This document shows positions 45,007-57,605 of a stretch of DNA of 64,000 nt, piece after piece. The notes beneath the pieces are model-generated. The model saw nothing but the letters and a program-made list of their open reading frames with translations. It made no database searches and had not been told where the DNA came from. The stretch is from Tricholoma matsutake (lineage: Eukaryota > Basidiomycota > Agaricomycetes > Agaricales > Tricholomataceae): NCBI GenBank assembly GCA_026075535.2, contig AP026545.1, positions 7,130,001 to 7,194,000 on the forward strand, in the 5' to 3' direction. Positions within the stretch are counted from its first letter, which is position 1, and each line of letters opens with the position of its first letter. The position numbers and the translations under genes were made by a program.

Positions 45007-45279
45007 TTAGTACGGCTTTAGATCTGAGAAACGTCTCCTCACTAATTGATATTTATTGTATGAACACCCAGTAAATGTTCCAGGATTCGCAACAGAAGGG
45101 TAATAACAAGTGATAGTATCGCCCGAGCATGTCCAGTAGTTGAGACAAGCATTTCCTACTGTGGAACTGATTCGCTCATAATCGCAATTAGGGCAGGCTT
45201 CACAGGATGCGCCCACGCCGGCAATGAGCGTTGAGAGGCCATAAATGATCAAGCCTACAGCTAGTGAAATGCGCGTCAT
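45007..45279 (-). CDS. small secreted cysteine-rich protein
   Basis: 90 residues. A signal peptide (MTRISLAVGLIIYGLSTLIA) is followed by CEACPNCDYERISS, NYWTCSGDTITCYYP and FTGCSYN, giving eight cysteines in about 50 residues. The size, signal and Cys density fit the small secreted proteins of plant-associated or wood-decay basidiomycetes; it does not match the hydrophobin Cys pattern. Function unknown. The last residues (KYQLVRRRF...) may be read-through of an intron (a TAG acceptor lies nearby), so the C-terminus is uncertain. Confidence 0.55.
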   Translation of the reverse strand: MTRISLAVGLIIYGLSTLIAGVGASCEACPNCDYERISSTVGNACLNYWTCSGDTITCYYPSVANPGTFTGCSYNKYQLVRRRFSDLKPY

Positions 45280-47136
45280 GGGACAATATGTCGCACAATT
45301 TCTGATGGATTAACCGTCAGATCTAGTGGAGTAGATTGCACTGTTGGAAAAAACGCACGGAGTTATGGTCTCGCTACTTTCTTGACTGTAAGTCTTTGAT
45401 TGATCTATTCGCTCTTATATACCGTCATCCTGGGATGTTGAGGCATGTGGAATGGTAGAATCGTCCCATGAAAATTGTGTTGTATGACATTAGTGGGATT
45501 GTTACTTCCAAGTTGATCACGTCTACCCAGAGTTGTTGTGAACCTGAAGGTGTAACATCAGTCGACTCTCGAGACAACGAGTGTCTCGTGTCAATGACTG
45601 ATTCAACGGATCTGGATTTTGTTCCGGGATCAAGTCCAATGGGAAGGTTGTTCGTTTAGTGGAAGACTTGTGTAGCAGGAAAGAGCTAAATGGCGACGTT
45701 CGACAAAGTCTCTACAGACCACTAGTGAGAGTGCAGACCGTCAGCGGACAGCAGGAGAAATCCAACGGGAAATCCGCCTAACATATGAAGACGGTCACGG
45801 CAGGAGGAGACTGGGAGGAAAAGGGTGTTGTCTCAAATGTCTTCCTGTGAACAGGCCAACTATTACGCGATAGTCGTGGTCTCGCAGGACAGCCTGAGCT
45901 TCACGCACGCGGGGTAAAATCGCGGAAGGATATTTTCACACGCAGGTGAGAGTTACGTTGCGCCGAGAGGCTGCGGCGAGTCAAATTAGCATGACTCACT
46001 CAGGCTCCTTCCTGCAACTGAGGGTGAGTGTTACTCCATAGTCGCGTCTGCTAGTATCGGAATATGCATTCAATGCATGTCACCTGTCCTCATCACCCTT
46101 GTGAACCTATGCCTACTAGTGGACGTGAATGATCCCAATAAAATCACGCCGCTGCCTACTTCGTGTTAGCATCGTGGTGGAGCTCCGGGTCATGTGCACT
46201 AGTACGGAGACTTTGGCACGTTCAATGCATGTGGAACATCCTTCTTTCAAGAGCTACGAAAGGTCGAAGCAGAATGGACGCAAACTTGGCTCTTAGGCAA
46301 TTCCACGTATACCCCAACATTCTGTCTACCGCATCCTTAATGGACTCCGGCCTAAGTACATTGTTCTTCACGCTGGACCAGGTTTATTTGTCGGTGACTG
46401 TGTCAAAATTGGACATTCTTAATTGCCATCCCCTCATCATCTGCATCCGCGTCAACTTATTCTTGAATATGCATAGCCCATCTTTTCGCTTGCATGTCTC
46501 GCGTCATTATAGTCCTGCGAACTCACGGTGACCCTCTTCAGTAATCCTAATGGAGCTATCTAATACCTTCGTGAAGTTCACAAGACTGTACACCACTTGT
46601 GTGTGTTTGACCTGCTTCTGTCAAACTTGCCAATTTGTGCCACCAATGCCTCCCTTGAAGTATCATGTCTTGGGATACAATTTTTCTGTCCAAGCGATAT
46701 AGATAAATGCGAGTCTCCTGTAGCCTCCTGTGCCACGTAACCCTTCTCTCGTAAAGACATGTGGTGAACTTGGAGAGAAGCTTGATGGCGGAATGTGATC
46801 GTACGCACGTGTGTTTGAATCTGTCAAGCTGCTTCAGAGGGCTAGAGTAGGTAAACGCTTGGAGTGGTGCTCAATCAAGTACAATTCTCTCTCGGTAATG
46901 GCAGTGAACAAGTCCTCTACTCCCAGTTTTCCGCTTTCTGACAAGTGGCAACGTTTGAAAGTGTGGTTGACGGCGATCACCAGATCTGGCAACTTCTTCT
47001 GCTGTACTTAAATCAATGTCTCATGATTGTGTCTCTTGTTGGAAGCTTCTCGAGATAATCTGTTCTGCCATTTATGGATCTGATTGTTCCCCTAGCATGA
47101 TACCATGAGAAATGATATCATAAAGACCTGGATACA
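45280..47136. other. 1.9-kb gap without a recognisable gene
   Basis: CpG content is normal. An unrecognised ORF at 46163-46531 (+) and others under 80 codons show no domain, repeat or splice-consistent structure. Possibly regulatory sequence or degraded gene sequence. Confidence 0.45.
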
Positions 47137-49061
47137 ATGTCTAATGAGTCTACTTGTTCTTTTGCACCCATGTCGGACGACGTTACAAAGAAGCCCCGCA
47201 CGATTGTTCTCTGCTTTGACGGTACTGCTGGTCAATATAGTGGTACTGTCAGTCAACTTCTTATCGTTTCATTCTGCTTGTTAACTATATATTATTGGAT
47301 GCAGAACACCAACATCGTCAAGTTCTTTTCCTTATTAAAGAAAGACATCGACTTGGATGACCAGATCTGCTATTACCAAGTCCTCCATTTTTGAGTATGC
47401 CTCTGAAGTAATCTCACACGCAAAGTAGGCTGGCGTAGGTACATGGTTCAATCCTGGAGTTGTCGATCCGCTCTTCCGATGGAGCGCCGAAATCCTAGAC
47501 GAGGCCTTCGCGTTGTACGCGTACGCGACCTGTGGATATAAATGACAACGTTAATGAAATGCCAGGTACCTTGACGAACATGTCATCGACGGTTACAGGT
47601 TTTTGATGCAGAACTATCGTGCGGGCGATAGAGTTTGCCTCTTCGGTATGTGTGCAGATATCCACTCGCTGAAAACGGTTGACATGGGTCCTATTTCAAT
47701 TGCAGGGTTTTCGCGTGGCTCGTATACAGCACGGTATGACATGAATACCTTGAGTTGTATTTGATGGTTTGAGTTTTTGGCAGAGCACTGGCAGGAGCGC
47801 TTCATAAGGTGTGCCGCCTTCCCTCAATGCACCAGAATTTACGATGGTGACTATGCAACGAAGGTTGGTCTTCTGCCAAAAGACAACGAGCAGCAGATTC
47901 CTTTTGCGTACAAGCTGTACAAACGCGTCGACAAAGAAGGGATTGCCCTCTGTGCTGGGTTTAAGCAAACATTTTGCCAGAGCGTCAACATTGAGTTCGT
48001 CGGGGTGTGGTAAGTTCACCCTTGGCGCATATAAGAACCTTGCAAAGCAGTTATAGGGATACGGTTGCGAGCGTAGGCGTTTTGGTGAGCCCTGCGCTGC
48101 CGTTCACGAATTCGAACTCGACTATCAAGACATTCCGTCATGCGCTATCGCTCGATGAAGTGTGTCTTCCTGCATCGGATTTCAAACGTGCTGACTCATA
48201 TGCCCTACAGCATCGTGCAGAATTCCGTCCTAATCTCTATCACCGTCCTTCTCCAACCCCCATAGGAAGTCTTGTTCCTGAGACCGCAGGGCCAACAGAT
48301 CCTGAGGCATCGCCGTCCCCCAATTCCATGCAGTCGGACAAAGTTCGGCTCGTATCCGCGAAACCCAGAAGGTTCATGTCGCTGTTCAAAAAGCCGCTGA
48401 AGCTTCTGATAGACACCTTGGAGGACGAAGGTCCTCCGACTGATCTTCTAGAAGTTTGGTTTGCAGGATGCCATGCTGGTACGTATAGCACACAATTTGC
48501 ATACTTGCATACAATCGCTGACTTGTGCGAGGACCTCAGACGTCGGAGGATCCGCCGTACCCGACTCACAGATCCATGCATTGTCGAATATTAGCCTGCG
48601 CTGGATGGTTCGCGAAGTCATGAAAGCGCAATGCGGGATTCAGTTTGACGAACAAGCACTCGCTCGAGCATCTATTCCCAACTTCCTCATGAAGCATACG
48701 ACACCCCACGACGAACAACTGAAGCTTGATGCTGCAGACGCGTCAGATCCCATCCACGATGAACTGAAAATAAACCCGGTGTGGTGGATCCTGGAGATTC
48801 TCCCCACGCATTACTCCTGGCAGGACGATCAGGGCGTTTGGCATAAGGAATGGAAGTGCGTAATAATCATTCGGGCTGTTCCAACATCTGGGAGATCTAA
48901 TCTGCACCTGAATTCATAGTTGTCATCTCGGAAGAGGCCGGAAGATTCAAGCTGCAAAGCCTAAGTTCCATATAACTGTCAAGCAGCGGATGGCAGATCC
49001 CAAGCTGAAGTACAAGCCAAAGGCACGGTGGGTAGCGGGAAGCGAAGTGTATGTTGATTGA
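47137..49061 (+). CDS. DUF2235 alpha/beta-hydrolase (Tle1-like)
   Basis: The DUF2235 domain is an alpha/beta-hydrolase fold related to the Tle1 phospholipase catalytic region; the fungal substrate is unknown. ATG at 47137. RTIVLCFDGTAGQYS carries the FDGT block; then NTNIVKFFSLLKKD, an intron, and AGVGTWFNPGVVDPLF with the oxyanion region. A GFSRGSYTAR nucleophile motif (Ser) lies near 47706-47735, split by an intron before GFSRG. Later exons hold SVNIEFVGVW, LLEVWFAGCHA, IHALSNISLRWMVREVM and PVWWILEILPTHYSW. The end, KPKFHITVKQRMAD and KARWVAGSEVYVD, stops at 49059-49061. About eight short introns are inferred; several boundaries need transcript data. Confidence 0.8.
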
Positions 49062-49089
49062 TAAGTTTGTGAGGAGAGTACTTCTTACC

Positions 49090-49440
49090 TTGACAACCGC
49101 AACATGGCTATGACCTCTATGATGACTCGGACATTCGGCTGTATCTTTACGTAGCCAACACTATCGAATTCGAACTCGTTTCACGAAAATACCAGATGAT
49201 CACTTTTGTTCTGGGTCGTGCGCCCCCCAATGGCTCATGGGCTAGTGTCCAGTACTGGGTAAGTTGATAGCCTGGTGAGCTCCGAGTCTGCTTGGTATGA
49301 CTGCTATGTGTGACGATGGTTGTCGTTCGTGATTCAGAACAGACCATGAAGTTGGCAAGTTTGAAGAGCGTGGATTGGAGGAACATGTCCTCGTACACGT
49401 CCATCCTCCATTAAGTACAAAGCCAGAATACCACCCAAAT
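49090..49440 (+). pseudogene. possible partial gene downstream of DUF2235
   Basis: An open stretch HGYDLYDDSDIRLYLYVANT ... FVLGRAPPNGSWASVQYW is followed by GTAAGT...TTCAG and a second open stretch (HEVGKFEERGLEEHVLVHVH) ending at TAA 49438-49440. The two parts do not join in phase with the obvious splice sites, and there is no start codon. Likely a gene remnant at the edge of the repeats. Family not recognised. Confidence 0.35.
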
Positions 49441-50819
49441 CAATGGTAATTGCCCAGCAGGTTTTGCACATCGTTGAGAAGGTGGACTGATAGCTGTGAT
49501 GGAAGCTGAGAAGTTGGACGTTGTAGATATTGACTTGGCAGTGACTGTGTCAGTGGAAGAGGTGAAACAACCAACCACAGAATCGATGGGCCATGGAAAG
49601 CGGGTCCGTAAAGCAACAAATCATCAATGTTTTGGCAACACCATGAAGCATGACAATGATGGGACACTAAAGTTGCATATGTTGAACATAGGGCTACATC
49701 TGGGTTTTGGGCCGAAAAGGTTAAGGCTTGATAAGGCCTTAAAATATCCAAATTAACAATAATATTTGCAATTCTTATATACAGTCTGAAAAGGGTATTT
49801 AAAGGACAGTAGCGTTGACAAATTTCAACAGCACACTCAGAATTGAGCTTTCGAAATGTATGCATCAGGAAAATTGCTTTTGTCCCCAGGGTGTTCTGGG
49901 TTACCCTAGGATGCCTTGGGACATGCCAGGGCATCCAAGGCAATTGTCTACCCTGGGCACTCTGTAGGTAAAGTGCCATTATTTGCCAGTCTTCAGGGTA
50001 GTGAATTTCAGTCCAAAGTGCTCCAGGGCACCTCAGGAATGTATGATTCATATGCTTCCTGGATAGCCTCTGACACTTGAGCAAAGGCCTGCCCTAAAGA
50101 TGTCACTAACATCATTACAAATTTCTTTACCAACTTCATTATAATTGTTACAAATATGTTACTAACTTCAATACAAACCATTACTACTTATGAACTTGAT
50201 GAGTTCTTCGTCAGTCACTACAGGACTTGAAAAAATCCATGAGTGTAAGTAGTAATAGCTTGTTAATACACAGACAGAATTAGGCTGCAAATATAACATT
50301 AATTGAAACTGTAAATGCATTGACTAACAAAGGACTTACAAAGTTAGTGTAGTGTAGTAGCAGCTTGTTGATGCAGCTGCTAATATTATTATATTAGACT
50401 ATAAGTATAGCATAAAGGGGGTCCATGAGTAATAGTTTGTATTGAACAAGTTTGTAACTGACCTGTTCATAATAGTTCATATTGAAGTTGGTAATTGGTT
50501 GTAATAGTTTGCATTGAAGTTGGTATAAACTGTTTATAATAGTTTGTATTGAGGCAGTTAGTAATTGTTTGTATTGAAGTCAGTAAACAAGTTTATAGTG
50601 CAGTAGTTGAAGCTTGTTGATACCATTAGCCTGTAAATATGACATTTGTTACCCACTGTCAACACATTAACTAACAAAAGACTTACAAAATAACAAGTAG
50701 TAAAGAGGAAGTCATTACTTCTCTTGTAGAAGGCAATGGGTTTTGTTTGGTTGTGTTGTGGCCGGAAACCGCGAGGCGTGAAACTAGGTGTCCACTATAT
50801 CGTGTCAGGCTTTTTTCAT
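49441..50819. other. AT-rich repeat-like sequence, no gene
   Basis: A short ORF at 49496-49756 shows no domain. The GTAATTGTTTGTATTGAAGT-type words near 50430-50600 are degenerate forms of the array that follows. Sequence is CpG-poor again from about 49.5 kb. Confidence 0.5.
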
Positions 50820-51227
50820 GCACAAAGTCCCTACAACTACAAAGATTGTTACTGACTTCATTACAAAAGTGTTACTGAATTCATTGCAAATGGTAATTGA
50901 CCTGTTACTAACCTCATTACCAATTGTTTACTTACTTCATTACAAACTGTAATTGACTTGTTACTAACCTCATTACAATTATTTACTTACTTCATTACAA
51001 CTGTTATTGACTTGTTACTAACCTCATTACAATTATTTACTTACTTCATTACAATTATTTACTTACTTTATTACAAACTGTTATTGACTTGTTACTAACC
51101 TCATTACAATTATTTACTTACTTCATTACAAATTGTTATTGACTTGTTACTAACCTCATTACAATTATTTACTTACTTCATTACAAACTGTTATTGACTT
51201 GTTACTAACCTCATTACAATTTATTTA
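50820..51227. repeat. AT-rich tandem array, left part
   Basis: Units of about 58-60 bp built from TTACTTACTTCATTACAAAC, TGTTATTGACTTGTTACTAA and CCTCATTACAATTATT. The array resumes at 56668 after the copia insertion. Confidence 0.8.
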
Positions 51228-51568
51228 TGTAGAAAATCAATCCTAGTGTAAACAAGATCAAACTCAGTCTCTGTATAAGTGACTGTATTCGTGTATACTG
51301 TACCTAGTGTAAACAAGATCAAACTATTGGTACAGTAAGTAAAGACTCCATCTAAGTATGACGGTACTCACCTCAGTCTCTGTATAAGTGACTGAGGTGG
51401 TTGGGTAACTGTATACTGTATATATAAGTGTCATGGAATAAAGAAAGGACAAGGTATAAAGGGATCAGCGGCATGCAAACAAACACGCACCTCAAAGGGA
51501 TGTTCCAAATATAGCACACACATCAAACACACGCATCAAAGCATGCACTCACAGTGTGATTCTCAACA
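51228..51568 (-). repeat. copia 3' LTR (left copy)
   Basis: 341 bp. On the minus strand it begins TGTTGAGAATCAC and ends GATTTTCTACA. Confidence 0.95.
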
Positions 51569-51609
51569 CTCCTCCTCACCATGAATACTCCTCCTCGCAT
51601 GGAATCATG

Positions 51610-53342
51610 TTAGTGAAGACTGAGAAAACTCCTGAGGTAAGTGAATTGTTTGACGTCCAGTGCCTTTGTGAACATGTCCGCAATATTTTTGTGGGTGTTA
51701 ACGTAGGTGAGTTGTAAGTCGTTTGATTGTACGCGCTCGCGGAGGAAATGGTATTTTATATCAACGTGTTTGATGCAGGAATGGAGAAGGGGGTCTTCGG
51801 ATAGGGATTTAGTCGCAGAGTTGTCACAATAAATAATTGTTGGAGAATATTGTTGGTAGTTGATGGAATGGAGTAGGGTACGCAGCCAAATGCATTCTTT
51901 AGCTGTTTCGAATGCTGCAACGTATTCAGCTTCGCAAGATGAAGTTGCCACAACTTTCTGCTTCCATGCCATCCAAGAAATGGCTCCGGAGCCGAGTGAG
52001 CATACATAACCACTGACACTACGATGTGTGTCAAGACAATTCACCCAATCGGAGTCGCTAAAGGCCTGGAGAGCAATGGGATTATCTCCACCAAGGTAGA
52101 GTTTGAAATCCTTAGTGCCTTTGAAGTAATGCACCAATCTAATTGCCACTGCCCAGTGTTCGAAGGAATAACAATCAACATATTGTGATAGTTGTTGAAC
52201 CACATATGAAATGTCGGGGCATGTAGATATGGCCAAATAGAGTAGGCAACCTACTAGTGAACGGTATGGAAGTTTACTGAGTTGGAGTTGGTCCTCAGTG
52301 GAGATGGTTTGTTGATTTGTTTGGTGTAATTTGGAACCGGGTTCAAGGGGTGCTGATACTGGGTGGGCATCTTTCTGTCCAAACTGGTCAATGATTTTAT
52401 TGATCAAGGTGGTCTGTGAGAGTGCGATGGTTCGAGTAGTCCTGTCCCAGGTGACAGCAATTCCGATGATAAAGCACGCAGTGCCCAGTTCCGAAATAGT
52501 CCATACTTTTTTATTTGGGTCTTGAAATGCTCGTTTTCATCCTTTGTGTTGGCGATCGACAGGTAATCATCAACATGGACAGCTGCAATAATAATTCCTG
52601 AGTCAGATTTGCGGTAATAAATGCAGGACTCGCAAGATAGACGAGTGAAACCCCATTTGATCATCTGAGCATTGAGTGTTTGGTTCCATATATGCCTGCT
52701 CTGCTTCATACCATACAATCCACATTGTAATTGCCATACCCAATCTTCCTTCCCAGACTCCTCAAAACCTGCTGGTTGTTGCATGTATTGCACTTCGTCA
52801 TCTGGTAGTAGTCCATAGAGGAATACAGTTTTAACGTCGATTTGTTGCGCATCCCAACCGAGAGAGGCTGCCAGGTGTAAAAGTATTCGCCATGATTCCA
52901 TGCATGCTGTTGGTGAGGTGGTCTTGGTGTAGTCCTTTCCATAGATCTGTTCAAAACCCTTGAAAACAAGATGTACTTTCAACCTAACAGCTTTCCCAGT
53001 CTTGTCCCGCTTGATGTGGAAAATTGGTTTCCCTTTTCGGATTCACTTCCCTTGCGGTATGTCATCCCAGGGGATGAGTTTGTAAACACCCATGTCTTTC
53101 AGCGATTTCAACTCTTCTAAATAACCCTCTCTCCATCTCTCAGCATCAACAGAACTTCTAGCCTCCTCCCATGTTTTAGGATCGTCCTCAAATTCCAGTG
53201 ATTCAGGATCAAAATCTACCATCTCCAAGATCAAGGCATGGAATTGATGTGCCTGATCGCCAAGGTCAAGGTTGTTGAATAGTTCTGTGATGACATCATG
53301 ATCATGATCGATCGTCGGATCTGGTGTGTGGTCAGGGTCCAT
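51610..53342 (-). pseudogene. pol: copia reverse transcriptase and RNase H
   Basis: Linker 53043-53342 is closed by a TGA at 53043-53045. RT carries GWDAQQIDVKTVFLYGLL (first Asp) and AAVHVDDYLSIANT (VDD). A frameshift near 52470 separates it from the last ORF (51610-52407), which has PYRSLVGCLLYLAISTCPDI, SDSDWVNCLDTHRSVSGYV and KHVDIKYHFLRERV of copia RNase H. The element stop is at 51610. Confidence 0.9.
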
Positions 53343-53375
53343 GCGTGCAGCTACAGTGGCTGCCCGCCATTCCCA

Positions 53376-54791
53376 TCATGCTTCCTTGATCCGGGCGGTG
53401 CTCTCCCTCGATTCTTGAACAGCTGCTGCGGTTCTTGTAATGTCTGGTCCTCCACTTGAATGTTTCTTGGTGGGGATGGGTATGCGTGATGAGCAGCATG
53501 GTGGTTCAGGAGCAGGTGGGTCGACCATGACATGGTTATTTTGGTTGGGTGGAAGTTGTTCAGTTAAGGGTACATCATCATCATCGTCATTTGGTGACAA
53601 GGGCCTGAGGGTCTGTTTGTCCCCTGCAGTGTGGTTGACTGTTTCGTCATTCCCGGAGTTGGTGGGTGCAAGGGGTATATGACCGTTGTGACTTTCAAGG
53701 AACCTCACATGGTAAGAACTGTGAATTTTCCGCGTAGCACGGTTATAACATTGATAAGATTTGGACTTTGGATCATACCCGATTAATACACATTCAATTG
53801 AACGTTTGAATATTTTTGGATTATCCTTCTTGGGAATGAGTACGAAAGCACGACACCCGATTTCACAGAGGTATGAGTAGTCAGGTTTTCTCTCGAACCA
53901 TAGTTCCCAAGGGGTACAACCCTTGAGGGAATGGGTAGTGGTTTTGGCATGTAGGTGGGAAGCTGTGAGGTAAAATTCATCCCAGAGGTAAGGTGGTAAA
54001 CGTGCATAAATTCGCATTGTGTGTGCTTTTGCCATAAGCATTCGATGCATGCATTCAACATGGCCAATATGCGCTGAAGTGTGGGGGGTGGTGAATCGAT
54101 GATCAGTCCCCCTGGTCTTCAACCAGGCTTCCATTTCATGTGATTTTAATTCACCATTATCAGTGATATATGTCCCAACCTTGAGTCCAGTCTCAGCTTC
54201 TCGGGCAAGTTCCCAGGCCTTTAGTTCCGAAAATGAATTGTCTTTGTTATGAAGCGGTATCGACCAAGGAAATGAGGTATAGTCGTCAACAATATCCATA
54301 ACATATGAATTCCCAGTACGTGATTGTACGGCATGTGGCCCTGATAGATCCACCCAAACTTTCTCCAGCTTCCTTGTTGCTCTATGCCCAGGCCCCTCTT
54401 CACCCTTCTTTGGTACTGGCATTTTCGTCTGTTTACCCAGAACACATGATTCACATTTGAGCAGTTTGAGAGTGGAGATGATGGGTGCACCTGTGAGCAT
54501 CCCCTTCTTTGCCATATCCCAGAGTGATTGGTAATTTGCATGGCCAAGGCGATGGTGCCACGTCTCTAAGGTGGGAGACTTGTGTACAGCAAATGCATGA
54601 TCAGCAGTGGCAGAGCAAAGATTTAAGGAGTAAAGTTTCTTGGAAAGGCGGGATCCATGTGCGATAAGTGCGCCCGTGGACTTATCAGTGATCCAACATT
54701 CTGAGTTGTTGAAATGTGTTACGGCGTTGGAGTCATCGGCCAGTATACCTACAGAGATGAGGCGGACTGCCAAATGTGGTATGTATAGCAC
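53376..54791 (-). pseudogene. pol: copia integrase region
   Basis: The zinc-binding HHCC region (WHHRLGHANYQSL ... CESCVLGKQTK) is followed by the DDE core: VWVDLSGPH, TYITDNGELKS and GHVECMHRMLMAKAHTMR, so all three acidic residues appear present. A C-terminal GKGI-like and Pro-rich region follows. A TGA at 53376-53378 interrupts before RT. Confidence 0.88.
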
Positions 54792-54815
54792 ATTACATAA
54801 AATGATTGATGCACC

Positions 54816-56201
54816 TCAGGCTATCCGAAGTTTGACATCACTGATGCCAATGGCAGCAATTGAAGTCCCTCCAACGCCTCTGACAGATCGGGGTGGAGTT
54901 GTACAAAGGGTGAGGAAATCACTTCGATTGGGTGAAATATGCACGGTTGCACCTGAGTCAACAATGAATGGGTAGTCATCTAAAGATAGTTGGGTGCAGT
55001 GGGTTTGGTTAAGTGGTTTGGCAGCGAACACATTGTCAGCGGGTGTGGAAGTGTGTTGACTCCAATCTATGGTAGTAGTTGCCTCCTCCTCAATGACAAC
55101 CCAACCATCATATTCCACCTTGTCAATAGTGGCAGTGGGAATGGGATCACTGGCAAGGCCAGCAAATTCTGAGCAAGGCGGGGTGGGTATGTCGGCTTCA
55201 GAATCAACCATGATGGTAAATGCACGCCCATTGATGTCCTTTACCATGATCAGAATCTTCAATCCTGGTGTCTTTTTCTTGAGTGCTAATTTATGAGCTG
55301 CCTTAGATTCCTCAATAGTCTTCCCAGCCATACCTCTTCCAGGCTTAATACAATACTCCGTCGTATGTCCAGTTCTTTTACAAATTGGGTTCCTGCAAGT
55401 AGGTACGTTGGATGATTTGGGAGGTTTTGCGCGAGCAGTGAGAGCGACAGGATAATGGGAGTCATTACGCTGATCATTCTCGAGTAAGGATTGTTCATTC
55501 TCCAGGAATAAACGAATGTCCTTGGACCCATATGAGGAAGTGGCGGTTGAAGCGGCAATATCGTGGGATATGATTGAACGTGCGTGAGGAAAGTTGTCGC
55601 TAAGGGAATTAAGGAGTGCGATACAACATAGGAGATTGGCTTTGATGTCTCCCATGGCAAAAGCTCGTTCTATAAGATTGCAAATCTTCTCTGCTGTTTC
55701 AGGGAGCAGAACGTCCTTCATGCACTGAATAGAAAGCGCCTGCTGGAGTAGCTGAACCTGACGAACAGGTCCTTCTTTCTGATGATGGTCCTTGAGTGTC
55801 GTCCAATTGACATCAGGACCCTTCTTGATGTCGATAAAAAAGCGCTCGGAAGGAGAGATGCTGGAGGCTAAAAAAGCATATGCAAGGCATGAATTAGCCT
55901 TCCAGTTGGCGAGAGCCCATGGTTCTGTAGATGTAGGTTCAGTAATGTCACCAGTAACATACTCATAAAGACTGTTCAAGGATAGGGCGATAGTGATTTC
56001 CTCGCACCACTCTTTGTAGTTGGATTTGAGCTTGTCAAGTTTCTCCCCGGAGTATTGAACGGATAATTTGATGAGGGAAATGGACAGCAGGCTGGTTTCA
56101 GCAGTCATAGTGGAAATGGTCAAGAAGAGGATAAAAGGGTAGTGGCAAACGGAAAGCGTTTGAAAGACAAAGGGGAGGGAATAACGTGTCAGGAAACCCA
56201 A
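54816..56201 (-). pseudogene. gag: copia Gag and protease region
   Basis: A likely start is MTAETSLLSISLIKLSVQYS (56108) inside the longer ORF. Gag_pre-type segments precede a zinc-knuckle-like CRNPICKRTGHTTEYCIKPG. The protease motif is YPFIVDSGATVHISPN with an intact DSGA. A TGA at 54816-54818 ends the frame before the integrase part. Confidence 0.85.
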
Positions 56202-56326
56202 TTCCGTTAATTTTGTGATCCGAGATCTAGTGATCAGGCAGATCGATCAAAAATGATGTATGCAAGCATCGAGTGGCTAGGAGAATTTCTACCATCATCT
56301 AGGTGCGACAGGAGTGGCCCATAACC

Positions 56327-56667
56327 TGTAGAAAATCAATCCTAGTGTAAACAAGATCAAACTCAGTCTCTGTATAAGTGACTGTATTCATGTATACTGT
56401 ACCTAGTGTAAACAAGATCAAACTATTGGTACAGTAAGTAAAGACTCCATCCAAGTATGACGGTACTCACCTCAGTCTCTGTATAAGTGACTGAGGTGGT
56501 TGGGTAACTGTATACTGTATATATAAGTGTCATGGAATAAAGAAAGGACGAGGTATAAAGGGATCAGCGGTGTGCAAACAAACACGTGCCTCAAAGGGAC
56601 ATTCCAAATATAGCACATGCATCAAACACACGCATCAAAGCATGCACTCACAGTGTGATTCTCAACA
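56327..56667 (-). repeat. copia 5' LTR (right copy)
   Basis: 341 bp, the same ends as the left copy, 11 transitions apart. Confidence 0.95.
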
Positions 56668-56820
56668 ATTTACTTATGTCATTACAAACTGTTATTGACT
56701 TGTTACTCACCTCATTACAATTGCTTACTTACTTCATTACAAACTGTTATTGACCTGTTACTAACCTCATTACAAACTGTTTACTTCATTACAATTGTTT
56801 ACTTACTTCATTACTATTGT
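56668..56820. repeat. AT-rich tandem array, right part
   Basis: Continuation of the array at 50820-51227, separated by the copia insertion. It fades out near 56820. Confidence 0.8.
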
Positions 56821-56929
56821 TGGCATACTAGGTTTTTGGGTCTTTACAACTTATCTACTGAGTTCGGGTTATTAGGGTTTATATGTTCTTTTGTATGTAC
56901 AAAATAACTACAAAAGAAAAACTAATATG

Positions 56930-57134
56930 TACAGAAAGTCCCTGGGGCCTCCTCATCATCCATGTCATCTCATCCCCATCATCCCATCATCCCCGTTGTC
57001 TCAGTCATGGGTGTATCATGTCAGCACATGTCTCTGGCAGTAGTATACTTCCTAAAAATGAACAAAATAGATTATTTAGTTGAAAAGAACAAGGAACAGA
57101 GAAAAGAACTTACCTAGGGCCCAAACAACGCAAT
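56930..57134 (-). repeat. R1-type module, 5' half (split by the gag-only element)
   Basis: On the minus strand an exon end GGGCCCTAG is followed by a GTAAGTTC donor at 57113, like the R1 modules elsewhere. The arm GGGCCCAAACAACG is completed at 58670 by CGTTGTTTGGGCC beyond the inserted element. Confidence 0.55.
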
Positions 57135-57322
57135 TGTTGAAATATTGAGCTCAGCTGTGTCAGGCCACTTAGCCATATCAGGCCACTCTTTGGTCCTGAT
57201 GCTGTTCTGTTATCATGATCTGCCTCCGTTGCCTAGTTACCAGTACTTATATATACTTCACTGTACCATATCGTGCTCTTTGAGCACTTGTAACCCACGG
57301 GCACTTTCCCCTTTTTGCAACA
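57135..57322 (+). repeat. left LTR of the gag-only element
   Basis: 188 bp, with an extra 18-bp CCACTTAGCCATATCAGG-type duplication relative to the right LTR. Confidence 0.85.
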
Positions 57323-57605
57323 CAAGTGCTCTTCACCCCGTGTGGCTTAAAACTCATGTGTCCAACATCTCCATGGAGACTGTACTTCCACATTTTGGTT
57401 TAGCAGAGACTGTACTTTTGCTTTGCTCGGAACTTTGTGCACAGCAGTGACTGGACCTCTGCTTTCTTACTTGTGACGTAACTTTCGGAACCTGCAGAGA
57501 CACACTTCTGCTTCAGCCTTTGTGATCTGTGCCAACTCGCATATGGCCCATACATTCATTCATTCCTAGTCTTATCTTTGACAATCTTTAATCTATCTTA
57601 TCACA

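Larger units (their letters stand above)
51228..56667 (-). mobile_element. Ty1/copia LTR retrotransposon, 5440 bp, TSD ATTTA
   Basis: Two 341-bp LTRs flank gag, protease, integrase, RT and RNase H in the copia order on the minus strand. ATTTA duplications lie at 51223-51227 and 56668-56672. It inserted into the AT-rich tandem array. Three in-frame TGA codons in pol and one frameshift inactivate it. The LTRs differ at 11 positions, ten of them in CpG-decay contexts. Confidence 0.97.

Noticed and set aside
45280..47136. A hidden multi-exon gene
   Set aside because: No combination of ORFs with plausible splice sites gave a recognisable or even consistently open product.
52331..52525. Plus-strand ORF in the copia RT
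   Set aside because: Antisense to the RT and RNase H domains.
51228..56667. Possible virus-like element with envelope
   Set aside because: Only the copia gag-pol order is present; no envelope-like ORF.
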